DNA from: Mucidula mucida
Lineage: Eukaryota; Basidiomycota; Agaricomycetes; Agaricales; Physalacriaceae
DNA length: 33,750 bases
Direction: 5' to 3'
Assembly (NCBI GenBank): GCA_015501055.1
Contig: JADNYV010000371.1
Location: forward strand, 1-33,750
Position 1 is the first letter of the stretch; every line of letters starts with the position of its first letter. The notes under the pieces were generated by a model, which was not told where the DNA came from, did no database searches, and worked only from the letters and a program-made list of their open reading frames with translations. A program made the translations under genes and the position numbers. This document shows, piece by piece, positions 1-9,089 of this stretch.

Positions 1-203
1 TACTGACAGGCAAAGTAAGAGTCGTCGCACGATGGAAACATGTCGTTGGGACCTACCTTCTTGACAAGCTGAGAAAAAGTCTTCGATATCTGTTGCAGTT
101 TTGAGCAGCCTCCATAGTTATGGGCCATGCCGTTGGACGACGGAGAAGGGCTGACAGAGAGGACTTCAGGCGATGATTGCTTGGATTCCACTGGAGTCGA
201 CAT
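1..203 (-). CDS. Hypothetical protein, N-terminal exon (3' part beyond left edge)
   Basis: A coding start runs off the left edge. From the ATG at 203-201 a 49-codon exon (203-57) reads MSTPVESKQSSPEVLSV..., rich in Ser and Pro, ending SQLVKK. A GTAGGT donor follows at 56, and a CAG acceptor at 5-3 would close a 54-nt intron, so the second exon begins at the very edge. An in-frame upstream ATG at 266 would add 21 residues. The start K..SPEVLSV resembles the first exon of the next gene (IKSLSPEVDILSV), and both run on the minus strand, so the two may be tandem relatives. No domain is visible in this fragment and no function is assigned. The exon could also be read differently, because only about 50 codons are available. 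Confidence 0.45.
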   Translation of the reverse strand, partial: MSTPVESKQSSPEVLSVSPSPSSNGMAHNYGGCSKLQQISKTFSQLVKKVGPNDMFPSCDDSYFACQ

Positions 204-689
204 TTGGGAGGGAGCGAGCACGAAGAATGACGAGAGAGAATTCCAGCTATATATCTGGGCTCCCATGGTGATGGATCTGCGAGCAGAAGCGGCGGAAGGT
301 TGTTTAGCTTTTCATGAGTCTTCTGAACCCTGCGTACCGACGACACGACTGTATACAATATTGTGAGCAGGACTGCGCTGGATTAGCCATCAGACGTTGG
401 ACCACTGTGTCTCTGAGCCATGACTTAAGCGAAGAATGCGAGGGCTTTTTGAAGATGAGCGAAATGCTCAACCGCCGCCGATCACGTCCGGCAACCAGCG
501 GCCCGGCGATGTGCAACCATTCTATCTTCCATCGAAACATGAGCTCACTCTCACGGAATACATTTGATTCACCAAAGAGAAGTGAGTACTAGTCATCAAT
601 CCCGTAAAGAAAAAGCAACGAAAACAGTGCGTCCAAGAAATAGAACATAATCGACAGGGAAGAAGAATTGTACAACGAATTATTAGCAC
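204..689. other. Intergenic, no gene recognised
   Basis: This stretch holds the presumed promoter of the truncated left-edge gene and the 3' flank of the Cys-cluster gene. Open frames occur on both strands but none shows domain-like composition or splice continuity. Confidence 0.4.
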
Positions 690-1662
690 TTATCGCGCGT
701 ACTTCGCCTTTAACGCGTCTGCCGAGCGAACCACTTCGTCGACCGTTGACCGCAGATCCTTTTTCGCCTTCGTCAACTGCTTCCTCAAGTCCGATATCTC
801 TTTATCCTTCGCGGCAATCAGCATGTCCTTTTCCTGCGACTGCAGTTTACTGTTGGCGTCATGCAGCGAGCGCTGCTGATCCCTGATGATACCGAGAAGC
901 GTGTCTTTGCTCAAATGAGCGAAAGAGTCCATGGGATCAACCATCTTGGACGTTGAGGGCGCGGGGGTTGGCTGGGAAGTACGCATGCGTTTGGGAGGTC
1001 GAAGGCTGTTGATGTATTCGGCATCTGATTCGCGCCGCCGTGGTGTCGTTATCGGCTCAGATTGGCACTGTGGGCAGCAAGTCGCATTTCCGAAACGACA
1101 CTCCCTGCACTTCTTCCGCCCAAACCCGTGCCGCTTTTCGTATTGGCATGTGAGGTTGTTTCTGAGGCAATGAGGGCACTGCAAGCGCGCAATTAGTTAA
1201 TAGGCGTGAATCAAGGCTGGGGCGTCGTACCGGGCGTTCATAAGGAACGGGGACGAGGTCCCAGTTAGCGATATAGAGCCCTTCGACTTTGCCACTCTTT
1301 CCAAGAACCCGTGTCGGCTTTCCCGTGATGTTTCGGTATACGAGGATTGCGCGAAGCTCCTCGTCAATGCTTTCTTGCTCCTTCGGAGGTAGCTTGATAG
1401 CGTCTTGATAAAGGTCTTCAATCTCTTCTTGGCAGAGAGGCTTATTCAAAGCTTTATACTGCGCAGATTTAGTAGAGACAGAGATTCATGTATGCAAACG
1501 CACTCTGTTAAACAGGCGCAGAGGAGTCACCACGCCTATTTCATGCTCCCCAGCAGAGTCCTCGGCGCCAAGCGGGGCTGAAGTCTGAGGTTCCGGCGAC
1601 GACAAGACGGACAGAATGTCCACTTCAGGCGATAAAGATTTGATGGCAGTGAGCTCTGACAT
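690..1662 (-). CDS. Hypothetical Cys-cluster (putative zinc-binding) protein with C-terminal coiled coil
   Basis: Three-exon model: 1662-1504, 1458-1231, 1178-690, giving about 291 residues. Introns are 45 nt (GTGCGT...CTAAA...GCAG) and 52 nt (GTACGA...TTAACTAAT...TGCAG), both phase 0. Exon 1 (MSELTAIKSLSPEVDILSV...) is Ser/Pro/Glu-rich. Exon 2 is a charged region. Exon 3 opens with a Cys cluster, CPHC-x6-C, then KKCREC and CCPQC (about residues 130-167), followed by a basic Ser/Thr/Pro stretch and a Lys/Glu coiled coil (SKLQSQEKDMLIAAKDKEISDLRKQL) to the end. The Cys spacing suggests metal binding, perhaps nucleic-acid or protein binding, but it fits no Zn2Cys6 or other finger I can name. 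Function is unknown; the gene structure is well supported. Confidence 0.72.
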
Positions 1663-2553
1663 GGCTGTTGGATGTGGGGAAAAGAGAAAGGTTAACCCTG
1701 CGAGCGCGGTGGGTATAGCGTAAAAATTAAGTAAAAGCGGTTACGCAACGCGATGATCCCCGCTGAATTGAATCGGATATACAGACGAACAGTGTGAAAT
1801 CGCAAGCAAAACAATGGTGGTAATAGGTCGTGTCCTTTATCACGACGTTTGAAAATCTTCAAGGGAGGAAAGCGAAATCGGAACGATCGAACATATGAAC
1901 CAGCTACGTCACTATTGTCGCGTGGTCGTTTCTTCATTTTACCACCATCTCGCTCTGCTCTTAACGCGTCGCCGGCCCTTGAAAGACGTTCAATAGCCTA
2001 CCAATAGTAAGGTACAGTTACAGCTGAAACTCTTGAGTCCCTTCCACGTTCTCCCCCAAGATCATGCAGTACTTTGACGCGGTGCGGCATCTCGCCTTCA
2101 AAGACGCGCCAGTTGCATGTACGCTTGCTGTGATCTCCCTTTTATGCATCGTCGATATAGATGACATGTGTATGTCTTAGTCAATGTATCAGCAACGTCG
2201 CAACTGATATGCCTTTATTGAAGGCGTCCCATAGTTGACTTGAACACGGAAAACGTCGGCATGTATCATGAGGTGAATATCGTAACATGAAAGCCGACAT
2301 TACTCTCTGTCACCCATTGAAGCCTACACTTCAAAGTGCGCCACAGTCGGCGTCGTGCAGTCTGATCTCCGTTTAATTCACCGTCCGGGACATTCTACAG
2401 GGCCTCGATACAAATGCCCATAACAGCATTAGATGATGTGCGCCTGATTGTACAGGTGGGAGGCTGTTCACTCTCTATTGTTCGCGTTTGGTGCTTCTTA
2501 TTCTCACTGGGTGACCATGCAGATCATTACCCTTCCCCGCCATTGTGTATCTC
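1663..2553. other. Intergenic between divergent genes
   Basis: This is 890 bp between the divergently transcribed Cys-cluster gene and the Gly-rich surface protein gene. It presumably carries both promoters. No coding exon, RNA gene or repeat was recognised. Confidence 0.5.
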
Positions 2554-2560
2554 TATAAAG
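2554..2560 (+). promoter_or_regulatory. TATA-like box upstream of Gly-rich surface protein
   Basis: TATAAAG lies 66 nt upstream of the ATG chosen at 2626, a plausible core promoter spacing. The position also argues against the GTG-initiated extension at 2545. Confidence 0.4.
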
Positions 2561-2625
2561 GTGCTCTAAGTATTGCCTTTCTCGTGAACTTTCGTCATCC
2601 CCTTTACAGCTTTTATCAACCCCCG

Positions 2626-3701
2626 ATGTATTTTCCTTTCATATCCGCCCCACGTCGCAGCCCGAGCTTGAAGTGTACGCCTATCAGCGTAAGCCACAGT
2701 CGCGGTAGCGGGAGGGGCCATGGTAGCGGCTCCATAGGTGGTGGTGAAAGTGGCGGCTCTTCTTCATCTGGCGGAAAAGGCGCCGGCGGTGCTTGGAGTA
2801 GCTTTCGGTCCATCACAGGTGCCAAAAGCGAATCGCATTCCTACGGTGTTGGTGGCGGCCCCAAGAGATCCGTGCCCAAGGGACACCTATTCAGTGGGCG
2901 CCCCGCAGGTGGAGGCCGGCGAAGCGATGCTTATGGCAATGCGTGAGTCTTCTTGCGTGTCAGTGTCTTCTGTGTCCTGAACGGTTTATTGTATAGCACG
3001 TATGGAAGCGGTTATCCTGCTGCAATAGGTTGCCATTATCAAGGCCACGGCGTCGCTAACCGAGGCTTTCCGTTTTACTTCTGGCCCATCACATTTGGCG
3101 CTGTAGGAGGCGCGGGATTATCGTATCTGTATAACACCGAGGTCGGTGGCTTTCATCTGTTCTTTGAGGGCATGAATTGAAGACCTTATAGTACGCACTT
3201 CCCACTAACGAGAGTCGCCCTGGTGGTCCCCAGCAAATGGCTACGTACTTATTCAAGTCCCTCGACGGGAAGAGAAACAACACTTTGCGCATTGTGGCTG
3301 ATTTGAACAGCTTGCATGCCGTCGTGGCTTCGCTTGATGATAATCTTACCAATGGGAAGGCTGGGGACAACAATGTCTGGGCGAAACTGCTCAAGAACGG
3401 AACGATCGCGTCATTTAATCTTGCTGCTGTGAAACCGGAGCAATCTGGACTTACGCGAGGGCGAGCAGCGCTGCCCTTCGACGAATATAACAACACTGCT
3501 GTATTCTCAAACAACCAGTACGCTCCGCCATCACCGCTCTCGAAATCCGTGGATTTGGACATTATTCAACAGGTCAATTGGTCCATGACTGCGACGCTTC
3601 CTCTGGTCGATGGTGTGCATCGTGGGTCACACGAGATGCTACTGTGCTTTCCGAACCTGTTATTACTTGGCTTTCTGATCCTCCGGACCCGCATCTTCTG
3701 A
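2626..3701 (+). CDS. Gly-rich surface protein with FYFWP motif and C-terminal hydrophobic anchor
   Basis: Three exons: 2626-2942, 2997-3141, 3192-3701, about 323 residues. Intron 1 is GTGAGT...TATAG (54 nt, phase 2); intron 2 is GTCGGT...TATAG (50 nt, phase 0). Exon 1 is low-complexity Gly/Ser-rich. Exon 2 encodes TYGSGYPA...RGFPFYFWPITFG...LSYLYNTE, a pattern I associate with basidiomycete membrane or surface proteins of unknown role. Exon 3 encodes a soluble domain with NESRPGG, VKPEQ and DEYNNTAVF, and ends in a hydrophobic stretch (LLCFPNLLLLGFLILR) that could be a GPI-anchor signal or transmembrane helix. Sequons such as NNT and NWS fit a secreted location. No clear signal peptide is visible at the chosen ATG, so an upstream exon may be missing. 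Function unknown. Confidence 0.68.
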
Positions 3702-3967
3702 ATTGCCTGCTCTAGTGGATTCTTGGACGACTTTGTACTTAGACAAGTAGTAAGTAGTACCATTGCGTCAATGATTGATAAAATTTCTGCCTTAGTCCTT
3801 CTGATATGAGGTTCATTTGTTTATGATGAATCATGTAGATGGAAAATGTAATAATGAAGTGTATATGAACGTGATGCTGCGAACTACAGAAAACCTACCT
3901 TTCTTGAACAATGATGAGGTCAGTAGGCAGTTCTTTAGCCAGGCATTTGAAGTTGATGAAGAGCTAG

Positions 3968-4492
3968 TACGGACTTCCGAACAACGAGAGTCGCCCAGGT
4001 GGCGCGCAATACACGGCGACTTACTACATCAAATCTGCTAATGGAGAAGGGAAACATACAGTGAAGATCATTGCCGACCACGATAGCTTGCTTGATATCG
4101 CCAGCATCTTCGGCGGCTTCATCTCCAGTCACGCAGATGCCCTCTGGAACAAGGCTGTGCTCCCGATCGAAGGTGTTATAGCACCATTCGATACTGCCCC
4201 TGTGAAGCCCGAGCAAATATGGACCTACCTTCGAGCCAGCACCGCGGGGCTTAGCATCGACGAGTACAATAACACGGCCGTCTTCGATTCGAATGATCGC
4301 GCTGCAAGTGGATCTCCTCTTCCGTCGTTCATTGATCGTGAGGCTGTGGCGTGTGTCAGAGACCGTTTGATAAGCAACCTTCCCCTTGTCGATGCTCCGG
4401 CGGTCGATACAGCGCAGGATGCGCTACGAAGGATGCCCCCAACGCATTTCGTTCTGTTTTACTTCGCTTTGTTAATGTTTCTCGATGTTTGA
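3968..4492 (+). CDS. Orphan or alternative last exon duplicated from the upstream surface-protein gene
   Basis: A 174-codon open segment starts directly after an AG acceptor (GAGCTAG at 3961-3967). It aligns in order with exon 3 of the gene at 2626-3701: NESRPGG, VKPEQ, DEYNNTAVF, NLPLVDA, and a hydrophobic C-terminus (FVLFYFALLMFLDV). The acceptor phase is identical (phase 0). I see no second Gly-rich exon and no FYFWP exon in 3702-3967. It is therefore either a decayed tandem duplicate that lost its 5' exons, or an alternative terminal exon spliced to the donor at 3142. Its frame is intact with no internal stop, which argues against an old pseudogene. It also has no ATG start of its own that fits the family. 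Confidence 0.5.
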   Translation, partial: YGLPNNESRPGGAQYTATYYIKSANGEGKHTVKIIADHDSLLDIASIFGGFISSHADALWNKAVLPIEGVIAPFDTAPVKPEQIWTYLRASTAGLSIDEYNNTAVFDSNDRAASGSPLPSFIDREAVACVRDRLISNLPLVDAPAVDTAQDALRRMPPTHFVLFYFALLMFLDV

Positions 4493-4954
4493 ATACTATT
4501 GCTCATGTAATTCGCTGACGTCCAGTAATTGTCCAGTAATGCAATTTGTTCACGCCACTGCAGTGTTAATGATTATTATCGAAATAGAACTTCCCGAATC
4601 TTTACCTTTGGTCTATCTCATCCGTCATATACTTGATAGTTCTTGAATTTGCAATTTTGTATTGTAGAGGCAATTTAGTAAACGCCGACCAGCTGCTTTA
4701 TGTACTGTACTTGCGCAGAGTTCGTGATCCTTCAGCAACGACAGTTCGTCACGTTGATTGAAGATGCGGCAGTGAAGTGAGTTCACATATGTCATCTCTT
4801 CTACGGCTATAGGTTCCTGCGAAGGGCTGCATTTTGTAGACATCGAAGTTTTTACGGAGTCCTGTGGCATCCTTGTGAGTTCGAGTGAGGAATGGTATAC
4901 ATTCAATGAAGGTCATTACTGCATGAATTAATCGAGAGAAAATGTCGACTGTCG
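4493..4954. other. Intergenic between convergent genes
   Basis: This A/T-richer stretch lies between convergent transcription units and probably holds both 3' ends. No gene was recognised; the one longer open frame on the minus strand lacks composition or splice support. Confidence 0.5.
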
Positions 4955-7365
4955 TTATATATAATACCGAGAAATATCTGTCAACGCCACACCTGCGCGA
5001 GTATACACCTCCAATTGTGCCTTAATCCTCTGCCGCTCCCTCACGGCGCTCTCGTCCTCGACGAGCATCGTGGAGATCTCGTCCGTCTTCTTCATGTAAA
5101 CGTCCCTGATCAGATGGTTCTGCAGCTCCGCAGTGACACGGTTCACCAGCGAATGCATTATGACTTTGGGAACGAGATCCTCTATGGACTCGCGGACGAT
5201 GTCAAAGTAGGAGATGATGAGGGATCGAATGAGGGCGGTCTCTGGATCCTCTTCTGGAAGAAGGGGTGGCGTCAAAGGCGAATCGGAGCCAGTAGACGAA
5301 CCAGCGTCGCTGTCATTAAAATCAGGTTGAGATGGAAGCGGCCCATCTTCAAAGTTCTGACGATCAGGTGAAGATGGAAGGGATGTGGAAGTCTTGGGCT
5401 GCGGTATCGACATATTTCCGGACTGTTTGAAGAAGTAACGCAGCAACTTGTCCCGTCCAGAAGCGGATTCGTCGGCTTGGCTTGAGATCCCCAGCGCTGA
5501 GTGTGACCGGGGAAGGGGTTTCGTAGGTGCCGTCTCCCCGAGTGGGCCCATTGGTGTTGGCGGCATGGTTGAAGAACCTAGAGGCTTCCTCGACGCCTTT
5601 GACTTCTAGGAACAGAAGTTATTTCTGGGAAGTAACATTCATTGAAAACGAACCTTCTTTGCAGTAACCTGGCGACTTAAAGCCTTGGCCGTGCGCGCGG
5701 CATTGGATCTAGCGACAAGCTCTGGATGACTTGCGTTGATGTACGACTCCTCGATGTCGACAAGACTTCGGGCGAACTCCCGGGTAGGTATGACGCGCTC
5801 TCGAATGAGCTGTAAAGTATCTTCTAAAAGCTGCGTCCTTGTCCGGGGAAATCGCCGAAGTTCCTGAAACATAAACGTCAGAGCAATGAAAGGAACGTCG
5901 ACAATGATATGCGGTACCTCCGACGTACACGCATGGCATATCTGCACCATTTCGTCGTAAACTAGGTCCACACATCTCGTCACTGGTCCCTCTAAGATAC
6001 GAATCTGCGGTTTCATCAACATCTCAAACGCCACGTCCGAACCGAACAAGCCACCCTTCGTCCCCGAAGAATTTCGAATCGCAGTGCGAATGTCTGCAGC
6101 GAGGAGATGCGCTACGGGGTCCATTTCGCGCAGCGCGCGACCGAACATATCATGGAAGACCGAATAAATACGAGAGCCACCGGTAAGGTCTGTGGTGGAT
6201 AGGTCGCATACGGTGCCGTTAATAGAGGTCACGAAACTGTCAGAAAATTGTAGAATCATTTTGAGTACCAGTGCACTATGAAGGTGCGGATCGTCGCCCA
6301 CAGAACTCCCCAGTGAGTCGAGCTCACGCTGAGTCTGGATGACAAGGGTATTCGCGCGCGTTTTCAACGTTGGGAGTTGGTCTTTGATTTGATTTCGGAG
6401 TGGCTGCCAGTACAACTCGTCTTAGTGAACGGTGAATATAACGGGCGCAAGTTCGCTTACCGTACTAATCGCTTTCAACAAGCGCGCTGAGCCCTTTGCT
6501 CGCAGTGCTCGAGGCAATGGAGGCGTTTGGACAAGCGCGTCACCCGCAAAGACGTCTAAGATTCCGATCCCATTTTCAAAGTCTGTCCGCACTATCAAGC
6601 GAGGGCGATCGACCATCTGAGCCAGCTTCATTGCCTCGGAATCACGTATGTTGGTGTGTACTGGGGACACGACGAGAACCGTAGTCCTGTGATTGGAGAG
6701 ATACTCCATGGCGAATGAACGAAGTCGGTTCTCTGCGCCGTTTGACAACTGTTCAATTCGGAATCAGACGAAGCAGTGAGAAAGAAACGAAATCTGACCG
6801 TGGTCAAGCCAGGTAAATCCACGAGGATCAAATCGACAAACGCGGGACTCTGCATCTTCAGAAATATAGGCTGACTGCTGATGCCCTTGTTGCGACCAGC
6901 AACTCTCAGGGTCTCGTTCTGTATCTCCTCCCGAATTTCCGCGTAGTCGGTGAAGCGCTTCTCTAGATGGCCAAATTCACTCCATTCCGATTGATCAGAG
7001 TGCACGAGACGGATAACTATAGGGCAGCGCGTTGTTATCCCAGGACCGCGAGGTAGAACTTCACGCTGAACGAGACTGCCAGCCAGCAATTACTAGATGA
7101 GACTAAACTGACTGTTATGCTTACCATTCCACAACGGTCGATTTACCGGAAGACGGAGGACCAATCTTGGTGGAGTTAACGCGTTTAAATTCAATTGGAA
7201 GCGATTTCGCGCACCACCACAATCTGTGGGACGTCCAGTTCGCTACCTGACAACCATACCATTGTGAGCAACGAAAAGACATCTTGAATGGTGTTGAAAT
7301 GGCTCACCAAGACTGTCTGCGATTTCCTTTACACGGTTCATGAGTTCTCTTAGTTCTGGATCCAT
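4955..7365 (-). CDS. Dynamin-like large GTPase (Vps1/Dnm1-type), shortened G domain
   Basis: Seven exons: 7365-7308, 7246-7215, 7165-7125, 7075-6799, 6748-6461, 6403-5654, 5605-4955, about 698 residues, with introns of 48-61 nt. G1 is IGPPSSGKST (residues 31-40), followed by LPRGPGITTRCP (switch I) and LVDLPGLTT (G3, near 130-136). A middle/stalk region contains LTGGSRIYSVF and DIRTAIRNSSG. A Ser/Pro-rich linker follows, then a C-terminal GED (SYFDIVRESIEDLVPKVIMH onward). There is no PH domain, as in fungal Vps1/Dnm1. Dynamins assemble on membranes and drive fission through GTP hydrolysis. Oddity: the expected TKxD (G4) reads about RTDF, and the segment that normally carries VxNRSQ (G5) is missing, roughly 55 residues. 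Intron 5 has an alternative acceptor at 6416 that adds four residues. Whether it hydrolyses GTP is doubtful. Confidence 0.85.
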
Positions 7366-7766
7366 GACCGCTAGCGGGCATGAAGGTCATGAGGAAGAAA
7401 CGCGTCGGTCGGTCGCCATGAGAGGATGGATGATCGGCTTGCCGAGATCGCGGGCTCGACTACGGCGGGATCACGGCCCGATCTCCGCAATGCAGTACTT
7501 ATCGACATTCGATGTTAAGTAATGTTCAATCTTGGTTTATGCCAGTAAGCAGTGTCGTATCCGTGTTGATTCTGACGCGTGTTGGCTTGAATGGCGTGTT
7601 AGATCTTGTCACAATGAGCTCAGTGATCTACGCCCTGTTTCGTCAACGTGCCTATAGCGCCCATGAAGGTCAACCCTGAAGTGGCTGAGGACGCCAGAGG
7701 ATAAGCGCCAACCAAGTTTCCCTCCTACCTTGATCAGTCTGCTAGCCAGAGGGTAAGGGATGCGCT
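7366..7766. other. Intergenic between divergent genes
   Basis: About 400 bp separate the dynamin-like gene from the membrane-protein gene. It may hide an upstream exon of the latter, since TTGCAG at 7812-7817 could act as an acceptor, but no convincing partner exon was found. Confidence 0.4.
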
Positions 7767-8651
7767 ATGGGTCATGTCGGTTCGTTTTTACATTCTTGTG
7801 GGTCCCGACCTGTTGCAGATCCGCAGTATACACGCACCCTTCAGAAGAGGACTGGCTCGACCGTCGGGTTAGCAGTGGGTGTTACACTCGGTGTACTCAT
7901 TCTCCTTTGCGGAGGGTCTTTGATCGCGTTATGGTTATACCTCCGCCGGAAAGGGAGTCGCTTGGACGGTGACCGGACCATATACAAGCCAGTTGCCGCT
8001 GCTGACCTGGACCTGGACGATGAACCCGTGCCTATGGCGTTGTATAACATGCCCCACGGGAATGGCTCCTTCAACCCATACGAGGGAGATAACCTGATGC
8101 CGACTGGTAGGGCGTCCGTTGCGGAGAGTACCCTTGTTGGCCCTTCCCAAAACAAAGCCCCGCGCTTATCGACGTCAAGTGCGGGTTCCCCCACCGCGGC
8201 TTTAGTGACCACTTCCCATGCACCAACCATCATCACCGCGTTCCAGCGCGAGCGAACTTCGGCTGATATCCCCAGTACTTCGCCTCACACGCGAATCGGT
8301 AGACGCGCATCATCCGCTGGACCTTACCCTGTACACAGCCCGCCAGTCAGCCACGGCAATGCCAAGGGAAAACGCTCCTCTAGTGCAGATGCTGCCCTCT
8401 CTCCCACGTCTGGCGCCTTATACAACAATGCGTCATCCTCTGCTGTCATGGTGCCTCAGCCCGAAGATATGGCAAGGCGGAGACAGAGTCAGGAACAATA
8501 TGTGGAGGAGAAGAGCATCGCGATTGCGCAGTCTCTGGAAGTGGAGGTGGTTGCTCTCGGGGTTCCGTCGGCAAAGAAGATTACAAGGACAGGTAGGAGC
8601 GTGAGGCGCACAGCTAGTCGAATCGCTGCACCTCCTGCGTATAATCTATAG
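7767..8651 (+). CDS. Single-pass membrane protein with long Ser-rich cytoplasmic tail
   Basis: One open frame of 294 codons starts at an ATG. Residues about 32-57 (VGLAVGVTLGVLILLCGGSLIALWLYL) form a transmembrane helix followed at once by the basic RRKGSR, so the long C-terminal part should face the cytoplasm. That tail is low-complexity and rich in Ser, Pro, Ala and Arg. Many agaricomycete genes have this layout behind a longer extracellular domain. Here the N-terminal part is only about 30 residues, so either an upstream exon is missing or the ectodomain has been lost. A possible acceptor (TTGCAG at 7812-7817) would place the true exon start inside this frame. Function unknown. It is convergent with the BCS1-like gene. 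Confidence 0.55.
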   Translation: MGHVGSFLHSCGSRPVADPQYTRTLQKRTGSTVGLAVGVTLGVLILLCGGSLIALWLYLRRKGSRLDGDRTIYKPVAAADLDLDDEPVPMALYNMPHGNGSFNPYEGDNLMPTGRASVAESTLVGPSQNKAPRLSTSSAGSPTAALVTTSHAPTIITAFQRERTSADIPSTSPHTRIGRRASSAGPYPVHSPPVSHGNAKGKRSSSADAALSPTSGALYNNASSSAVMVPQPEDMARRRQSQEQYVEEKSIAIAQSLEVEVVALGVPSAKKITRTGRSVRRTASRIAAPPAYNL

Positions 8652-9089
8652 TAGGACATGGACACATTACATTCATGGACGTCCAACGTTACGTCGTTTA
8701 CAGTTCACATACGCCCTTTTGTACCTTTTCCTTAATTTATTATCTTTCAATTCTATCGTCTTACCTAGCATTCCTGTGGTTAAGGCAGAACTTGGCTTGT
8801 GGTGACGCGACCGCACTGACGCGTACTGGTACTTACACTTGACTCTCGCCCTTCAAGACGTTTGTTGTGCAAAGCCTCATTCAATTTTCATATTCTGGTC
8901 AAATAAGTAGGCAGTGCTAGTGCAGACAAAAATATATTGAAACGATACAGATTGTAGTACATGATGGAAATGACACTACGATTTACAGTGATGGGGATGG
9001 GTTGGACTTGAGAAATACAAACTTTTCATCCACTCTATACAACGGTGGTGAGGTGATATGCGTACAATGACGATGAATATGCAACGTCT
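8652..9089. other. Intergenic between convergent genes
   Basis: This stretch holds the 3' flanks of two convergent genes and is A/T-rich near 8930-8960. No gene was recognised. Confidence 0.5.

Noticed and set aside
4625..4906. 93-codon minus-strand open frame between convergent genes
   Set aside because: No domain, no splice context, and it lies in the probable 3' flanks of neighbouring genes.
7091..7124. 32-nt intron ending at TCTAG in the dynamin-like gene
   Set aside because: It is too short and breaks the frame; the acceptor at 7076 gives a 49-nt intron and the expected ECLVQREVLPRG.
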